64,000 nt of DNA from Gordonia hankookensis. Lineage in GTDB: Bacteria; Actinomycetota; Actinomycetes; Mycobacteriales; Mycobacteriaceae. This document shows, one piece after another, positions 8,247-17,690 of this stretch (position 1 is the first letter of the stretch; every line of letters starts with the position of its first letter). The notes under the pieces were generated by a model. It was given only the letters and a program-made list of their open reading frames with translations, was not told the origin of the DNA and ran no database searches. The position numbers and the translations under genes were made by a program. The DNA lies in the NCBI RefSeq assembly GCF_014673215.1, contig NZ_JACWMS010000004.1, forward strand, positions 124,001 to 188,000, written 5' to 3'.

Positions 8247-9698
8247 ATGGATCATTACGACGTCGTCGTCATCGGTTCCGGTCCGGCGGGGCAGAAGGCC
8301 GCGATCGCCGCGGCCAAGCTCGGCAAGCGGGCTGCCATCGTCGAGCGGCGGGACATGGTCGGGGGAGTGTGCATCAACACCGGCACCATCCCGTCGAAGA
8401 CGTTGCGCGAGGCCGTTCTCTATCTGTCCGGACTGAATCAACGTGAGCTGTACGGACAGTCCTACCGGCTGAAGTCGGACATCACCGTCAGCGATCTGGC
8501 AGCCCGCACCATGCACGTGGTCGGGAAGGAGATCGACGTCATCCAGAGCCAGCTCGCCCGGAACTCGGTTCGGATGCTGATCGGCAGTGCACATTTCGTC
8601 GATCCGCACGAGATCGCGATCGAGGATGCCACCGGAGATCTCAAACGCGTCAGCGCCGATCATTTCGTGATCGCCGTCGGGACCAGACCGGCGCGGCCGG
8701 CGAGTGTCGAGTTCGACGGGATGACCGTCGTCGACTCCGACCAGATCCTGTCCATGGACCGGGTTCCCGGTTCGATGGTGGTGGTGGGCGCCGGCGTGAT
8801 CGGCATCGAGTACGCCTCGATGTTCGCCGCGCTCGGCACCAAGGTGACCGTCATCGAGCAGCGTCCCGTGATGCTCGACTTCTGCGATCGGGAGATCGTC
8901 GAGGCCCTGCAATACCAACTGCGTGAGCGGGGAGTCACCTTCCGGTTCGGCGAGCACGTGAAGACCGTCGAGACACATCCGTCGGGCACGCTGACCATCC
9001 TGGAATCCGGCAAGAAGATCCCTGCCGACACCGTGCTGTACTCGGCGGGCCGTCAGGGCGTCTCCGACGAACTCCGGGTGGAGGCCGCCGGGCTGACCGC
9101 GGACGCTCGGGGCCGGCTGAAGGTCGACGAGCACTTCCGCACCGCGGTCGATCACATCTACGCGGTCGGCGACGTCATCGGATTCCCCGCCCTCGCAGCC
9201 ACATCGATGGAGCAGGGGCGTCGTGCCGCCTATCACGCCTTCGGCGAGCCCGTCGGTGCCACCGACGAGGATCTCCAGCCGATCGGGATCTACGCGATCC
9301 CGGAGATCAGTTTCGTCGGCAAGAGCGAAGACCAGCTGACCACTGCCAACATCCCGTTCGAGGTGGGGGTCGCACGCTACCGGGAACTCGCCCGCGGCGC
9401 GATCATGGGCGATTCCTACGGTCTGCTCAAACTCCTCGTCCACGCCGAGGACCGAACCCTGCTGGGAGTCCACGCGTTCGGTGGCAACGCCGCCGAACTG
9501 GTGCACATCGGGCAGACGGTGATGGGTCTGTCGGGCACCGTCGACTACCTGGTCGACGCGGTGTTCAACTATCCGACGCTCGCCGAGGGATACAAGGTCG
9601 CGGCGCTGGACGCGGCGAACAAGATGCGGGCCATCGCCCGGGTGCGGTCGGCGGGGCAGCACCTGGATCTGGAGGCGGGGCCTGCGGTCGGGGGATGA
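8247..9698 (+). CDS. sthA: Soluble NAD(P)+ transhydrogenase
   Basis: FAD-containing enzyme that moves hydride between NADPH and NAD+, lowering excess NADPH. The 483-residue protein has the FAD-binding GSGPAGQ near the start, the NAD-binding [17 protein letters not shown] in the middle, and the interface domain at the C-terminus. The redox-site segment reads [10 protein letters not shown]: the second Cys of dihydrolipoamide dehydrogenase is replaced by Thr, which is the hallmark of SthA/UdhA and rules out a disulfide oxidoreductase. Convergent with the L,D-transpeptidase gene, with a 16-bp hairpin between them. Confidence 0.93.
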   Translation: MDHYDVVVIGSGPAGQKAAIAAAKLGKRAAIVERRDMVGGVCINTGTIPSKTLREAVLYLSGLNQRELYGQSYRLKSDITVSDLAARTMHVVGKEIDVIQSQLARNSVRMLIGSAHFVDPHEIAIEDATGDLKRVSADHFVIAVGTRPARPASVEFDGMTVVDSDQILSMDRVPGSMVVVGAGVIGIEYASMFAALGTKVTVIEQRPVMLDFCDREIVEALQYQLRERGVTFRFGEHVKTVETHPSGTLTILESGKKIPADTVLYSAGRQGVSDELRVEAAGLTADARGRLKVDEHFRTAVDHIYAVGDVIGFPALAATSMEQGRRAAYHAFGEPVGATDEDLQPIGIYAIPEISFVGKSEDQLTTANIPFEVGVARYRELARGAIMGDSYGLLKLLVHAEDRTLLGVHAFGGNAAELVHIGQTVMGLSGTVDYLVDAVFNYPTLAEGYKVAALDAANKMRAIARVRSAGQHLDLEAGPAVGG

Positions 9699-9756
9699 GG
9701 GTCGCCCAAGGGGGCTCCGGGCCTGGCGCCAGGGTCTCCGAGGACCGACGAGCAAT

Positions 9757-9792
9757 GAGAAGGGCCCGGTCCGTGTGGACCGGGCCCTTCTC
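9757..9792. terminator. Bidirectional terminator hairpin
   Basis: A perfect 16-bp stem with a GTGT loop between convergent sthA and the L,D-transpeptidase gene. Very stable; symmetric enough to work for both strands. Confidence 0.85.
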
Positions 9793-9819
9793 AGGTTCGT
9801 GAAGATCTGGCGGGTGTAC

Positions 9820-10527
9820 TCAGTCGCCGGTGTATTTCGGACCGACGGTGCCACGCACGACGATCGGAGTATCACGGGGGATGGTGTTGAACACCCACTT
9901 GCCGTTCTCGGTGCTCACGTTGATGCAGCCGTGGCTCGCATTGCTGCGGCCCTGCTGTGACACCGACCAGGGAGCCGCATGGATGAAGATGCCGTCCCAC
10001 GACATGCGGGTCGCGTACTCGACGTACGTGCGGTAGCCCTCGGCGGAGTCGACCGGCACACCGTACGTGGACGAGTCCATGTACATGTCGCGGTACTTCT
10101 CCTTGGTGTGGTACACGCCGTTCGGGGTCGGGTGATCGTTGGTGCCCATGGAGATCGGCATCGTCTTGACCTGATTACCGTTGTGCCACCAGGTGATCTG
10201 ATGGGAGGCGTCGTCGGCGAGTGCGATCCAGCCGGTCGAGGTCTTGACTCCGGGGATGGCCGGGCCCTTGGGCTTCTCCGGCGTCGTGGGAGTCGGCTTC
10301 GGCTTCGGAGTGCTCTTCGGCGTCGACGGGGCACCCGGGATCTGCGGGGCACCCGGGATGTCGGGGATCGTCAGCGGCGGCAGCCCCGGCACCGGGGAGA
10401 TGGTCGTCGGTGCGGCACTGGCGGCGATCGGCAGGGCGAGCACGACGGCGAGCGCGCCGATCACGATGGCGATCGCACGTTGTGTCAGGCCGCGACGCGC
10501 GCGACGTGAAGGCTTCGATGTGAACAC
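9820..10527 (-). CDS. L,D-transpeptidase (YkuD domain), exported
   Basis: Cell-wall enzyme that forms 3-3 crosslinks in peptidoglycan or anchors proteins to it. The 235-residue protein has a signal peptide (Arg-rich start, hydrophobic 18-38, ASA-A cleavage near 39), a Pro/Lys-rich spacer (about 45-92) and a YkuD domain (about 97-229) with the catalytic motif SHGCINVS, Cys201. The upstream His-containing segment IHAAPWS is also present. It lacks the Ig-like domains of LdtMt2 and is a short, single-domain type. It belongs to the beta-lactam-insensitive class of crosslinking enzymes (family knowledge). Confidence 0.92.
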   Translation of the reverse strand: MFTSKPSRRARRGLTQRAIAIVIGALAVVLALPIAASAAPTTISPVPGLPPLTIPDIPGAPQIPGAPSTPKSTPKPKPTPTTPEKPKGPAIPGVKTSTGWIALADDASHQITWWHNGNQVKTMPISMGTNDHPTPNGVYHTKEKYRDMYMDSSTYGVPVDSAEGYRTYVEYATRMSWDGIFIHAAPWSVSQQGRSNASHGCINVSTENGKWVFNTIPRDTPIVVRGTVGPKYTGD

Positions 10528-10775
10528 AGAGAGACCTTTGCAGTTCGAGTTACTGAAGCGCTTCCCCCGGAGCGCTCAACCATCGTTACACAAACGTTGT
10601 CATCGGGCCAAAGCCGAAACGTCGAACATTCCACCAATTCCGCCCGACGGATGGGGTGATTCCGTGAACAGCGTGGTGACCGGTGCAGGTGACCCAGTCG
10701 GCGTGACAACCGTCACATCTGGACGGGTCATCTGTACGACCTGCGGCCGTCACGTGGCCGCGACCCGATGACAGT

Positions 10776-10810
10776 GTTCACGCGGGGTCACCCGGTGACC
10801 CCGCGTGAAC
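10776..10810 (-). terminator. Terminator of the lipase gene
   Basis: A perfect 16-bp stem with a 3-nt loop, starting five bases beyond the lipase stop codon on the minus strand. No T-tract follows. Confidence 0.8.
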
Positions 10811-10815
10811 TCCGG

Positions 10816-12093
10816 TCAGCAGCTACTCGGAGCCGGAGCCCCGTTGAAGCGGTCGGTGAGGTATTGGAAAGCGGGCAGGAGACCGATGACAGCAGCCGAC
10901 AGATGATCGGGCGACGGCGTCAGCAGTCGCTGGACGCGAGCGCCGGCCCGGCAGTATCGGTTGATCGTGTAGTCGATCGACGACACGGGGATGAGGACAT
11001 CGGTCGGGCTGTGCCATTCGAAGATGGGAACCCGCGGGATTCCGGGATAGAGCGAGAGGCTGTTCTCCTCGACGACCCGACGCGCATCCTTGTTGTCGAA
11101 GATCGCTCGGCCGCCGATGGTCACCTGCTGCGCGTCATGACCGGCGCCCAGGCGCAGGATGTCGTTCGTGCAGGCGTTGCGCATGCCCTGGTACATCTGC
11201 CTCCCGAGCGGCGACAGGTATTTCATCATCGGGATCTGTTCGGGGTACTCGCGCGCGACGCCGATCGCCGCGGCGAACGCCAGGCCGAAGGCCGGATGTG
11301 GGTTGTTGTAGCCCAGCCCCTCGGCCATCTTGATCAGGTTCATCGGCACGCCACCGTACGCGGCGCCGACGATGTTCAGCTCGGGCGCGTACTTCGGTGC
11401 CAGCGCGGCTGCCCACGCGGTGGCCATACCGCCACCGGAGTAGCCGGCCATGCCGACGCGACTCTTGGCCACCTGTGCGGGTGCGAATCGCTGCACCGCG
11501 CGGATGCCGTCCAAGGTGATCTGGCCCCCGAGTTTGGCCGCCCCGTAAGCGCTGCGTGGGCCGAGGTGGTCGGGGATGGCGATCGTCCAGCCGCGCTGCA
11601 GTGCCACGTTCAGAGCCGGGGCCTCCCGGATCGTCAGATTCGGATCCTGGGTCCAGAGTGCTTGCGACGGAGCGCATTCGAGGCCGGTCGCGTTGATGAT
11701 GTGCTGGAACGACAGAAGTGGTCCGTTGACGGGCTTCTTGGTGGGCACCAACAGGGTGGTCACGGCCGAGATCGGCTTGCCCTGGCTGTCGGACGAACGG
11801 AACTTGATCTGGTAGGTCCGGACGTCGAAGAACGCGGGAGGATTGGGTCGGCCGCGCACCGAGATCACGTCACCGGGCGCATACTTCCCGATGTTCTTCG
11901 GGATCGTGTAGAAGCTGTCGGGTAGCGGTGTCGGCATCGCCACGTCGTCGGCGGACGCGGTCGGTGTGGCGGCGATCATGCCGCCCGCGATCATCGACAG
12001 TGCCGCCGCGGCGGCGACCAGTCTGCGTCGAATGGCCGTCGTCCTACGCGGCGGCGACGGCGTGATGTGCGTTCGGTCGTCGGGCAAGAGCAT
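10816..12093 (-). CDS. Secreted lipase (LIP family, PF03583-like)
   Basis: A 425-residue exported alpha/beta hydrolase. The N-terminus has RRR followed by a hydrophobic stretch (about 25-42) and an ASA cleavage site near residue 48. The nucleophile elbow GYSGGG (Ser219) and the spacing to HLGPRSAYG match the secretory lipase family found in Candida LIPs and in mycobacteria and their relatives, where they hydrolyse triacylglycerols or esters. Candidate Asp and His are in SPTDVLIP and the SPDHLSA segment. The gene sits on its own between strong terminators. GGGGGAC precedes the ATG. Confidence 0.88.
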   Translation of the reverse strand: MLLPDDRTHITPSPPRRTTAIRRRLVAAAAALSMIAGGMIAATPTASADDVAMPTPLPDSFYTIPKNIGKYAPGDVISVRGRPNPPAFFDVRTYQIKFRSSDSQGKPISAVTTLLVPTKKPVNGPLLSFQHIINATGLECAPSQALWTQDPNLTIREAPALNVALQRGWTIAIPDHLGPRSAYGAAKLGGQITLDGIRAVQRFAPAQVAKSRVGMAGYSGGGMATAWAAALAPKYAPELNIVGAAYGGVPMNLIKMAEGLGYNNPHPAFGLAFAAAIGVAREYPEQIPMMKYLSPLGRQMYQGMRNACTNDILRLGAGHDAQQVTIGGRAIFDNKDARRVVEENSLSLYPGIPRVPIFEWHSPTDVLIPVSSIDYTINRYCRAGARVQRLLTPSPDHLSAAVIGLLPAFQYLTDRFNGAPAPSSC

Positions 12094-12255
12094 GTGTCCC
12101 CCAGGGCTGACTTTCAGGATCGGCTGTTCTCCGACGTCCTCCGACCCCCACGGTGGTGTCCGTCGTTCGTCCTAATGGTGCGACACATGGATGCTCAATG
12201 CCAACGCGTGTTGAGATATTTGGTCCGGACGGATGGTTGGTTGGCATGCCGAGAC

Positions 12256-12275
12256 CCGGCGCCCGCGGGCGCCGG
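12256..12275 (-). terminator. Terminator downstream of the zinc-ribbon gene
   Basis: A perfect 20-nt palindrome of G and C only, 13 bases beyond the stop of the small zinc-ribbon gene on the minus strand. Confidence 0.6.
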
Positions 12276-12288
12276 TGCGATGGGGCCG

Positions 12289-12474
12289 TCAGGCCGGCTG
12301 CGGGTGCTCGGTCCGTAGGTGACGAGCCGGTTCAGAACAGGACTCATCGCGGCACACGAGCATCACGTCGACGCGTCCGGGACCGGTGTCGGAGTGTGTG
12401 ACGTCCTTTCGGACGTACAGGTGTGCACCGCAACTCGGGCACTTGCGCGGGCTCTTCGAATGGCTGGATGACAT
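12289..12474 (-). CDS. Small zinc-ribbon-like protein (61 residues)
   Basis: A 61-residue hydrophilic protein with a CPSC pair near residues 12-15 and a second Cys pair CRDESC about 25 residues later, a spacing suited to binding one zinc ion. No domain family is recognised. A TAGGGT hexamer sits exactly six bases before the ATG, the same leaderless arrangement as several real genes in this window, and a GC palindrome follows the stop. Together these support a real gene rather than a chance frame. Function unknown; nucleic-acid or protein binding is only a guess. Confidence 0.7.
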   Translation of the reverse strand: MSSSHSKSPRKCPSCGAHLYVRKDVTHSDTGPGRVDVMLVCRDESCSEPARHLRTEHPQPA

Positions 12475-12480
12475 GGCCCA

Positions 12481-12486
12481 ACCCTA
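12481..12486 (-). promoter_or_regulatory. -10 hexamer of the zinc-ribbon gene
   Basis: TAGGGT on the minus strand, six bases before the ATG at 12474; no ribosome site lies between them, consistent with a leaderless message. Confidence 0.5.
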
Positions 12487-12571
12487 CGCCGCATGTGGCG
12501 CATATCACAGGTCCCGGCATGGGTCCCGTGTAGGTCCGACAGTCCTCGTGATCGAGGTGTCGTTCGTGTGG

Positions 12572-12642
12572 AGCGGGTGACGGGAATCGAACCCGCGTAG
12601 CTAGTTTGGAAGACTAGGGCTCTACCATTGAGCTACACCCGC
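12572..12642 (-). tRNA. tRNA-Gly (TCC)
   Basis: A complete 71-nt cloverleaf on the minus strand: acceptor GCGGGTG paired with CACCCGC, D-arm TAGCTCAATGGTAGAG, anticodon stem CTAGT/ACTAG with loop CTTCCAA (anticodon TCC), and T-arm containing GGTTCGATTCC. CCA is not encoded. Confidence 0.96.
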
Positions 12643-12855
12643 GTGCCGCGCCACCGATGGGATCGCCACCGGCGTCGCGTGCGCACCAGACTGTACCCGG
12701 TGAGGTCGGTGATCTCGAAATCGCCTCGCGGGTCGGTATCCGCCCGGGTCGGAGAGCACCCGTTTAGGTCGTCGGCGCACCGCCACGTACTATCTTCTGT
12801 TGGCCCTGCTCTGCGTTCTCACCGGTCTCCGGTCCGTGTCGCGACGAGGGTCGAC
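12643..12855. other. Intergenic segment between two divergent tRNA genes
   Basis: About 210 bases with no supported gene. It should hold the promoters of tRNA-Gly (minus) and tRNA-Pro (plus). A TACTAT/TATCTTC run near 12790 is the most promoter-like sequence for the plus strand. Nothing else is evident. Confidence 0.5.
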
Positions 12856-12929
12856 CGGGATGTGGCGCAGCTTGGTAGCGCATCCGCTTTGGGAGCGGAG
12901 GGTCGCAGGTTCAAATCCTGTCATCCCGA
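12856..12929 (+). tRNA. tRNA-Pro (TGG)
   Basis: A complete 74-nt cloverleaf: acceptor CGGGATG paired with CATCCCG, D-arm with AGCTTGGTAGCGC, anticodon stem TCCGC/GCGGA with loop TTTGGGA (anticodon TGG), T-arm GGTTCAAATCC, discriminator A. CCA is not encoded. The tRNA-Pro just before tig is the usual actinobacterial order. Confidence 0.96.
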
Positions 12930-12993
12930 CTCAGGTGAACGACCTCGAGACTTGTCATTACCCGACGCAGAAATGCAGATGTTAGGAGCAGGC

Positions 12994-14364
12994 GTGAAGA
13001 GCACCGTCGAGCAGCTGAGCCCGACCCGAGTGAAGCTCAATGTCGAAGTCCCCTTCGAGGAGTTGTCCGGGGAGTTCGACCGGGCCTACAAGTCTCTGGC
13101 CCAGCAGATCCGGATCCCGGGCTTCCGACCGGGTAAAGCGCCCGCGAAGCTGATCGAGGCCCGCGTCGGTCGTGATTCGATTCTCGCCCAGGTGGTCAAC
13201 GACGCGCTCCCGACCAAGTACTCGCAGGCCGTCGAGGAGACCGATACGAAGGCGATCGGTCAGCCCGAGATCGACCTCGCCGAGCTCGTGTACGGCGATC
13301 CGGTCACCTTCACCGCCGAGGTCGACGTCCGTCCGGACGTCGAACTGCCGGACTACTCGACCCTGGCCGTCGAGGTCGACGCCATCGAGGTCGACGACGC
13401 CGAGGTCGAGGAGCAGGTCGAGGGGCTGCGAGCCCGGTTCGGCACCTTGAAGGGCGTGGACCGTGGCGCCGAGAACGGTGACTTCGTCTCGATCGACCTG
13501 GCCGCCACCGTCGACGGCGAGGCCGTCGAGGAGGCATCGACCGAGGGCCTGTCGCACGAGGTCGGTTCGGGTCAGCTGATCGAGGGCCTCGACGACGCGC
13601 TGGTCGGGATGACCGCAGGCGAGAACAAGGAGTTCACCACCAAGCTCGTCGCCGGCGACCATGCCGGTGAGGACGCCCAGGTGACGGTGACCGTGAACTC
13701 GGTCAAGGAGCGCGAACTCCCCGAGCTCGACGACGAGTTCGCCCAGATGGCCAGCGAATTCGACACCGTGGCCGAACTGCGCGAGAGCCTCGTGGAGCGC
13801 GTCGAGCAGTCGAAGAAGCTCGAGCAGGCCAACGCTATCCGCGACAAGGTCCTCGAGGAGCTGCTCGAGAAGGTCGAGATCCCGCTGCCGGAGAAGGTCG
13901 TCGCCGACGAGATCGAGGGCCAGCAGCACCAGGTGATCCACGCGCTCGGTCACGATGACGAGCAGGTCGCCAAGTTCCTCGAGGCACAGGGCAAGACGCG
14001 CGAGGAGTGGGACAACGAGGCTCGCGGAGAGGCCGAGAAGTCGGTCAAGACGCAGCTGCTGCTCGATGCCATCGCCGAACAGCAGGGCACCGAGGTCGGC
14101 CAGGACGAGCTGACCCAGCAGATCCTCTTCCAGGCGCAGCGCTACGGGATGCAGCCGCAGGAGTTCATCCAGCAGCTGCAGAACGCCGGCCAGGTCGGCG
14201 CGGTCTATGCCGATGTCCGGCGGGGCAAGGCACTCGCCGGGATCGTCGCGGACGTGACCGTGACCGACAGCAAGGGTGCGGCGGTCGACACCGACGAGTT
14301 CTTCGGCAAGCCCGAGGAAGCAGCCGATGACGAGGCAGCCGAAGACAACAGCGCGGAGAACTGA
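12994..14364 (+). CDS. tig: Trigger factor
   Basis: Ribosome-bound chaperone and prolyl isomerase that meets nascent chains at the exit tunnel. The 456-residue protein has the ribosome-binding domain with the signature IRIPGFRPGKAP (near residues 33-50), an FKBP-type isomerase domain (about 150-240), and a long helical C-terminal domain ending in an acidic tail. The start is GTG 12994, ten bases after AGGAG, which removes an upstream in-frame extension that crosses the tRNA gene. Followed by clpP1P2 and clpX, so the region groups folding and degradation of new proteins. Confidence 0.95.
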   Translation: MKSTVEQLSPTRVKLNVEVPFEELSGEFDRAYKSLAQQIRIPGFRPGKAPAKLIEARVGRDSILAQVVNDALPTKYSQAVEETDTKAIGQPEIDLAELVYGDPVTFTAEVDVRPDVELPDYSTLAVEVDAIEVDDAEVEEQVEGLRARFGTLKGVDRGAENGDFVSIDLAATVDGEAVEEASTEGLSHEVGSGQLIEGLDDALVGMTAGENKEFTTKLVAGDHAGEDAQVTVTVNSVKERELPELDDEFAQMASEFDTVAELRESLVERVEQSKKLEQANAIRDKVLEELLEKVEIPLPEKVVADEIEGQQHQVIHALGHDDEQVAKFLEAQGKTREEWDNEARGEAEKSVKTQLLLDAIAEQQGTEVGQDELTQQILFQAQRYGMQPQEFIQQLQNAGQVGAVYADVRRGKALAGIVADVTVTDSKGAAVDTDEFFGKPEEAADDEAAEDNSAEN

Positions 14365-14384
14365 GTATCCACACGTAGATGCAT

Positions 14385-14424
14385 GAACAGCCGGAGCCGG
14401 GTCAGCACCCGTCGCCGGCTGTTC
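14385..14424 (+). terminator. tig terminator
   Basis: A 10-bp outer stem (GAACAGCCGG with CCGGCTGTTC) enclosing a second 5-bp stem (CGGGT with ACCCG), 20 bases beyond the tig stop, followed by a short T-containing run. Confidence 0.75.
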
Positions 14425-14603
14425 TGCTCTCAGCGAAGAGCGGTGTCATCGGGACTGTCCGTCCGGCCGCATTGGTTAGTGTCGATGAGGACGTCGAGAT
14501 GGCCACCGGGCCGACCCCGGGCATCGCACAGACGAAGGTAGACCCGTAACCGGTTGACGCGGTCGAGGACCGCATGTCACCACGACAGGCAAAGGTAGGA
14601 ACT

Positions 14604-15212
14604 GTGAGTGAGCCGACCATCCACACACCAACGCTGAGTTCGGGAGTGGCCGGGCTGAACCTGACCGATTCCGTGTTCGAGCGACTGCTCCGAGAGCGCA
14701 TCATCTTCCTCGGCACCCAGGTCGACGACGACATCGCGAACCGGTTGTGCGCGCAGATCCTGTTGCTCACCGCCGAGGACCCGACGCGCGACATCAACCT
14801 CTACATCAATTCACCGGGTGGTTCGGTCACCTCGGGCATGGCCATCTTCGACACGATGCAGCTGGCCGAGTGTGACGTCGCGACCTACGCCATGGGCATG
14901 GCGGCGTCGATGGGGCAGTTCCTGTTGGCGGCCGGTACCCCGGGCAAGCGCCACGCACTGCCGCACGCGCGGATCATGATGCACCAGCCGTCGGCGGGCA
15001 TCGGCGGCACCGCGGCCGACATCGCCATCCAGGCCGAGCAGTTCGCGGCCACCAAGAAGGAGATGAACCGCCTCAACGCCGAGTTCAGTGGGCAGCCGCT
15101 GGAGAAGATCGAGGCCGACGCCGACCGTGACAAGTGGTTCACCGCGCAGGAGGCCAAGGACTACGGCCTGGTCGATCACGTGGTCACTCGCGCATCGGTG
15201 ATGCCGTCCTGA
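14604..15212 (+). CDS. clpP1: ATP-dependent Clp protease proteolytic subunit 1
   Basis: Serine protease subunit of the ClpP1P2 barrel. The 202-residue protein has the complete triad: Ser102 (GMAASMGQ), His127 (IMMHQP) and Asp176 (DADRDKW). In mycobacteria ClpP1 and ClpP2 form separate rings that join into one active mixed tetradecamer and are essential (family knowledge). The start is GTG 14604 after AGGTAGGA, since an upstream in-frame ATG would cover the ribosome site. clpP2 follows after 53 bases in the same direction, so the two are probably co-transcribed. Confidence 0.95.
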   Translation: MSEPTIHTPTLSSGVAGLNLTDSVFERLLRERIIFLGTQVDDDIANRLCAQILLLTAEDPTRDINLYINSPGGSVTSGMAIFDTMQLAECDVATYAMGMAASMGQFLLAAGTPGKRHALPHARIMMHQPSAGIGGTAADIAIQAEQFAATKKEMNRLNAEFSGQPLEKIEADADRDKWFTAQEAKDYGLVDHVVTRASVMPS

Positions 15213-15265
15213 TCTCTCCCGACCACCCCAGTCCCACGAGGCCACTCACAGCAACGGAGCACAAG

Positions 15266-15976
15266 ATGACCAACTCCAGCTCGCTCGACTCCCGACTCCC
15301 GGGATCGCTCCCTGCCGACGTCGCGGCCGGTATCCCGGCGTCGGCGCTCGCGCTGCGCGCCATCGAGGCGCGGTACATCCTGCCGCAGTTCATCGAGCAC
15401 ACGCCCAACGGTCAGCGCCAGTACGACCCCTACGCCAAGTTGTTCGAAGAGCGCATCGTCTTCGTCGGTACTCCGATCGACCAAACCGTCGCCAACGACG
15501 TGATGGCGCAGCTGCTCGTCCTTGAGTCGCAGGATCCCGATCGCGACATCACGATGTACATCAACTCCCCGGGCGGCAGCGTGCCGGACATGCTCGCGAT
15601 CTACGACACGATGCAGTACGTGCACTGCGACATCGTGACGGTCTGCCTCGGTGAGGCGGCGTCGGCTGCCGCGATCCTGCTCGCCGGTGGGACACCGGGC
15701 AAGCGCGCGGCGCTGCCCAACGCGACGATCCTGATCCATCAGCCGCGGACCGGTGGCGCGTATCAGGGGCAGGTCTCCGACCTGGAGATCCAGGCGGCCG
15801 AGATCGAACGGATCCGCAACCGACTCGACGAGATCCTCGCCGGGCACACCGGACAGGACCCGGCGAAGATCCGTAAGGACACCGACCGCGACAACATCCT
15901 GACGGCAGAGGCGGCCAAGGAATACGGGATCATCGACGAGGTCTTCGAGTACCGCAAGAAGTCGTTGAAGAAGTAG
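15266..15976 (+). CDS. clpP2: ATP-dependent Clp protease proteolytic subunit 2
   Basis: Second ClpP subunit, 236 residues, with triad Ser133 (GEAASAAA), His158 (ILIHQP) and Asp209 (DTDRDN). The N-terminal extension of about 40 residues before the catalytic fold, including [10 protein letters not shown], is typical of actinobacterial ClpP2, whose propeptide is cut off during activation. In mycobacteria ClpX and ClpC1 dock on the ClpP2 face (family knowledge). ATG 15266 is preceded by a weak GGAG. Confidence 0.95.
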   Translation: MTNSSSLDSRLPGSLPADVAAGIPASALALRAIEARYILPQFIEHTPNGQRQYDPYAKLFEERIVFVGTPIDQTVANDVMAQLLVLESQDPDRDITMYINSPGGSVPDMLAIYDTMQYVHCDIVTVCLGEAASAAAILLAGGTPGKRAALPNATILIHQPRTGGAYQGQVSDLEIQAAEIERIRNRLDEILAGHTGQDPAKIRKDTDRDNILTAEAAKEYGIIDEVFEYRKKSLKK

Positions 15977-15990
15977 TCGTCCTGACCCGA

Positions 15991-16032
15991 GGTACGTGCA
16001 TCGGCTCGACACGCCGGGCCGATGTGCGTGCC
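15991..16032 (+). terminator. Hairpin after clpP2
   Basis: A roughly 15-bp imperfect stem (14 pairs counting G-U) with a 12-nt loop, 15 bases beyond the clpP2 stop. It separates clpP1P2 from clpX. Confidence 0.6.
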
Positions 16033-16291
16033 CGAGGTCGTCGTCGCGGTCATCCTTGACGTCTGCGCCACAGTGCCTCACCGGATACCGACGCAGGCGA
16101 AGATGACGATCAGGTAGACAGAAGACGACCGAATCGGGACACGACATTTGTCCTTATCGGTCGAAGTTCGAGCGGCACGCGGGTACCGTCAGGTTGATGG
16201 GCATTCCGATTGACGGTCGGTGGCCCATGCCCGGCTGCACGCGGAGACCGTCCGCCGGTTCGACCGGAGCAACAAGGAAGGTACAGCACAG
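16033..16291 (+). promoter_or_regulatory. clpX upstream region
   Basis: The 315-base gap between clpP2 and clpX holds no supported gene. After the clpP2 hairpin, a TTGACG (16056-16061) and a GGATAC (16083-16088) are the most promoter-like hexamers, but they are 21 bases apart and remain tentative. A GGAAGG ribosome site precedes clpX. I searched for a ClgR-type palindrome before clpP1 and clpX and saw none I could support. Confidence 0.3.
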
Positions 16292-17572
16292 ATGGCACGA
16301 ATCGGAGACGGTGGCGATCTGCTGAAGTGCTCTTTCTGCGGAAAGAGTCAGAAGCAGGTCAAGAAGCTGATCGCCGGACCCGGCGTATATATCTGTGACG
16401 AGTGCATCGACCTGTGCAACGAGATCATCGAGGAAGAACTCGCCGAGAACGGCGATGTGAAACTCGACGAGTTGCCGAAGCCGGTCGAGATCCGCGACTT
16501 CCTCGAGAACTACGTCATCGGCCAGGACACCGCCAAGCGCACTCTCGCCGTTGCCGTCTACAACCATTACAAGCGCATCCAGGCCGGCGAGAAGAAGGAT
16601 TCGCGCAGCGGCGAGACCGTCGAGATCGCGAAGTCCAACATCCTGATGCTCGGACCGACCGGCTGCGGCAAGACCTACCTCGCGCAGACCCTCGCCAAGA
16701 TGCTCAACGTGCCCTTCGCGATCGCCGATGCCACCGCCCTCACCGAGGCAGGCTATGTCGGTGAAGATGTGGAGAACATCCTCCTCAAGCTGATCCAGGC
16801 GGCGGACTACGACGTCAAGCGCGCCGAGACCGGGATCATCTACATCGACGAGGTCGACAAGGTCGCGCGCAAGAGTGAGAACCCGTCGATCACCCGCGAC
16901 GTGTCGGGGGAGGGTGTGCAGCAGGCGCTGCTGAAGATCCTCGAGGGAACACAGGCATCGGTGCCGCCGCAGGGGGGACGCAAGCATCCCCATCAGGAGT
17001 TCATCCAGATCGACACCACCAACGTGTTGTTCATCGTCGCGGGTGCGTTCGCGGGTCTGGAGAAGATCGTCTCCGAGCGAATCGGTAAGCGCGGCATCGG
17101 CTTCGGCAATGAGGTGACGAGCAAGGACGAGGTCGACACCACCGATCACTTCGCCGAGGTGATGCCGGAGGATCTGATCAAGTTCGGTCTGATCCCCGAG
17201 TTCATCGGCCGTCTGCCGATCCTCGCATCGGTGACCAACCTGGACAAGGACTCGCTCGTGAGCATCCTGTCCGAACCGAAGAACGCGCTGGTGAAGCAGT
17301 ACACCAAGCTCTTCGAGATGGACAACGTCGAACTCGAGTTCGCCAAGGACGCACTGGAGGCGATCGCCGATCAGGCCATCCACCGCGGCACCGGGGCCCG
17401 TGGTCTGCGCGCCATCATGGAGGAAGTCCTGCTGCCGGTGATGTACGACATCCCGAGCCGCGACGACGTCGAGAAGGTCGTCGTGACCGGAGAGACGGTG
17501 CGCGACAATGTGCTCCCGACGATCGTCCCGCGCAAGGAAGGTCGCGACGAGCGGCGAGACAAGAGCGCCTGA
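16292..17572 (+). CDS. clpX: ATP-dependent Clp protease, unfoldase ClpX
   Basis: AAA+ unfoldase that recognises tagged substrates and feeds them to ClpP1P2. The 426-residue protein has the N-terminal zinc-binding domain (Cys13, Cys16, Cys35, Cys38), Walker A GPTGCGKT (121-128), Walker B (IIYIDEVDK), and the RKHP pore loop (GGRKHPHQ). The ClpP-docking loop IGF is visible in KRGIGFG. ATG 16292 is chosen because the protein then begins [16 protein letters not shown] as in other actinobacteria; an upstream in-frame start would add about 24 unlike residues. Confidence 0.96.
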   Translation: MARIGDGGDLLKCSFCGKSQKQVKKLIAGPGVYICDECIDLCNEIIEEELAENGDVKLDELPKPVEIRDFLENYVIGQDTAKRTLAVAVYNHYKRIQAGEKKDSRSGETVEIAKSNILMLGPTGCGKTYLAQTLAKMLNVPFAIADATALTEAGYVGEDVENILLKLIQAADYDVKRAETGIIYIDEVDKVARKSENPSITRDVSGEGVQQALLKILEGTQASVPPQGGRKHPHQEFIQIDTTNVLFIVAGAFAGLEKIVSERIGKRGIGFGNEVTSKDEVDTTDHFAEVMPEDLIKFGLIPEFIGRLPILASVTNLDKDSLVSILSEPKNALVKQYTKLFEMDNVELEFAKDALEAIADQAIHRGTGARGLRAIMEEVLLPVMYDIPSRDDVEKVVVTGETVRDNVLPTIVPRKEGRDERRDKSA

Positions 17573-17604
17573 GCCATTGTCTGCTCCGTGAGGAGCGAGG
17601 CCGT

Positions 17605-17645
17605 CAGCGAGCCCCGAAGGACCACCAGCCCTTCGGGGCTCGCTG
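17605..17645. terminator. Terminator between clpX and the molybdoenzyme gene
   Basis: A perfect 16-bp stem (CAGCGAGCCCCGAAGG with its complement) and a 9-nt loop between converging genes. Confidence 0.85.
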
Positions 17646-17690
17646 CTGTCGGGCGCACGTCGCGACGCCCGGGAGTCGGTCCGGGCTCGA

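Noticed and set aside
14365-14603. ClgR-type operator before clpP1
   Set aside because: CAGCGAAGAGCG-like pieces occur, but no half-site pair of the expected spacing was found.
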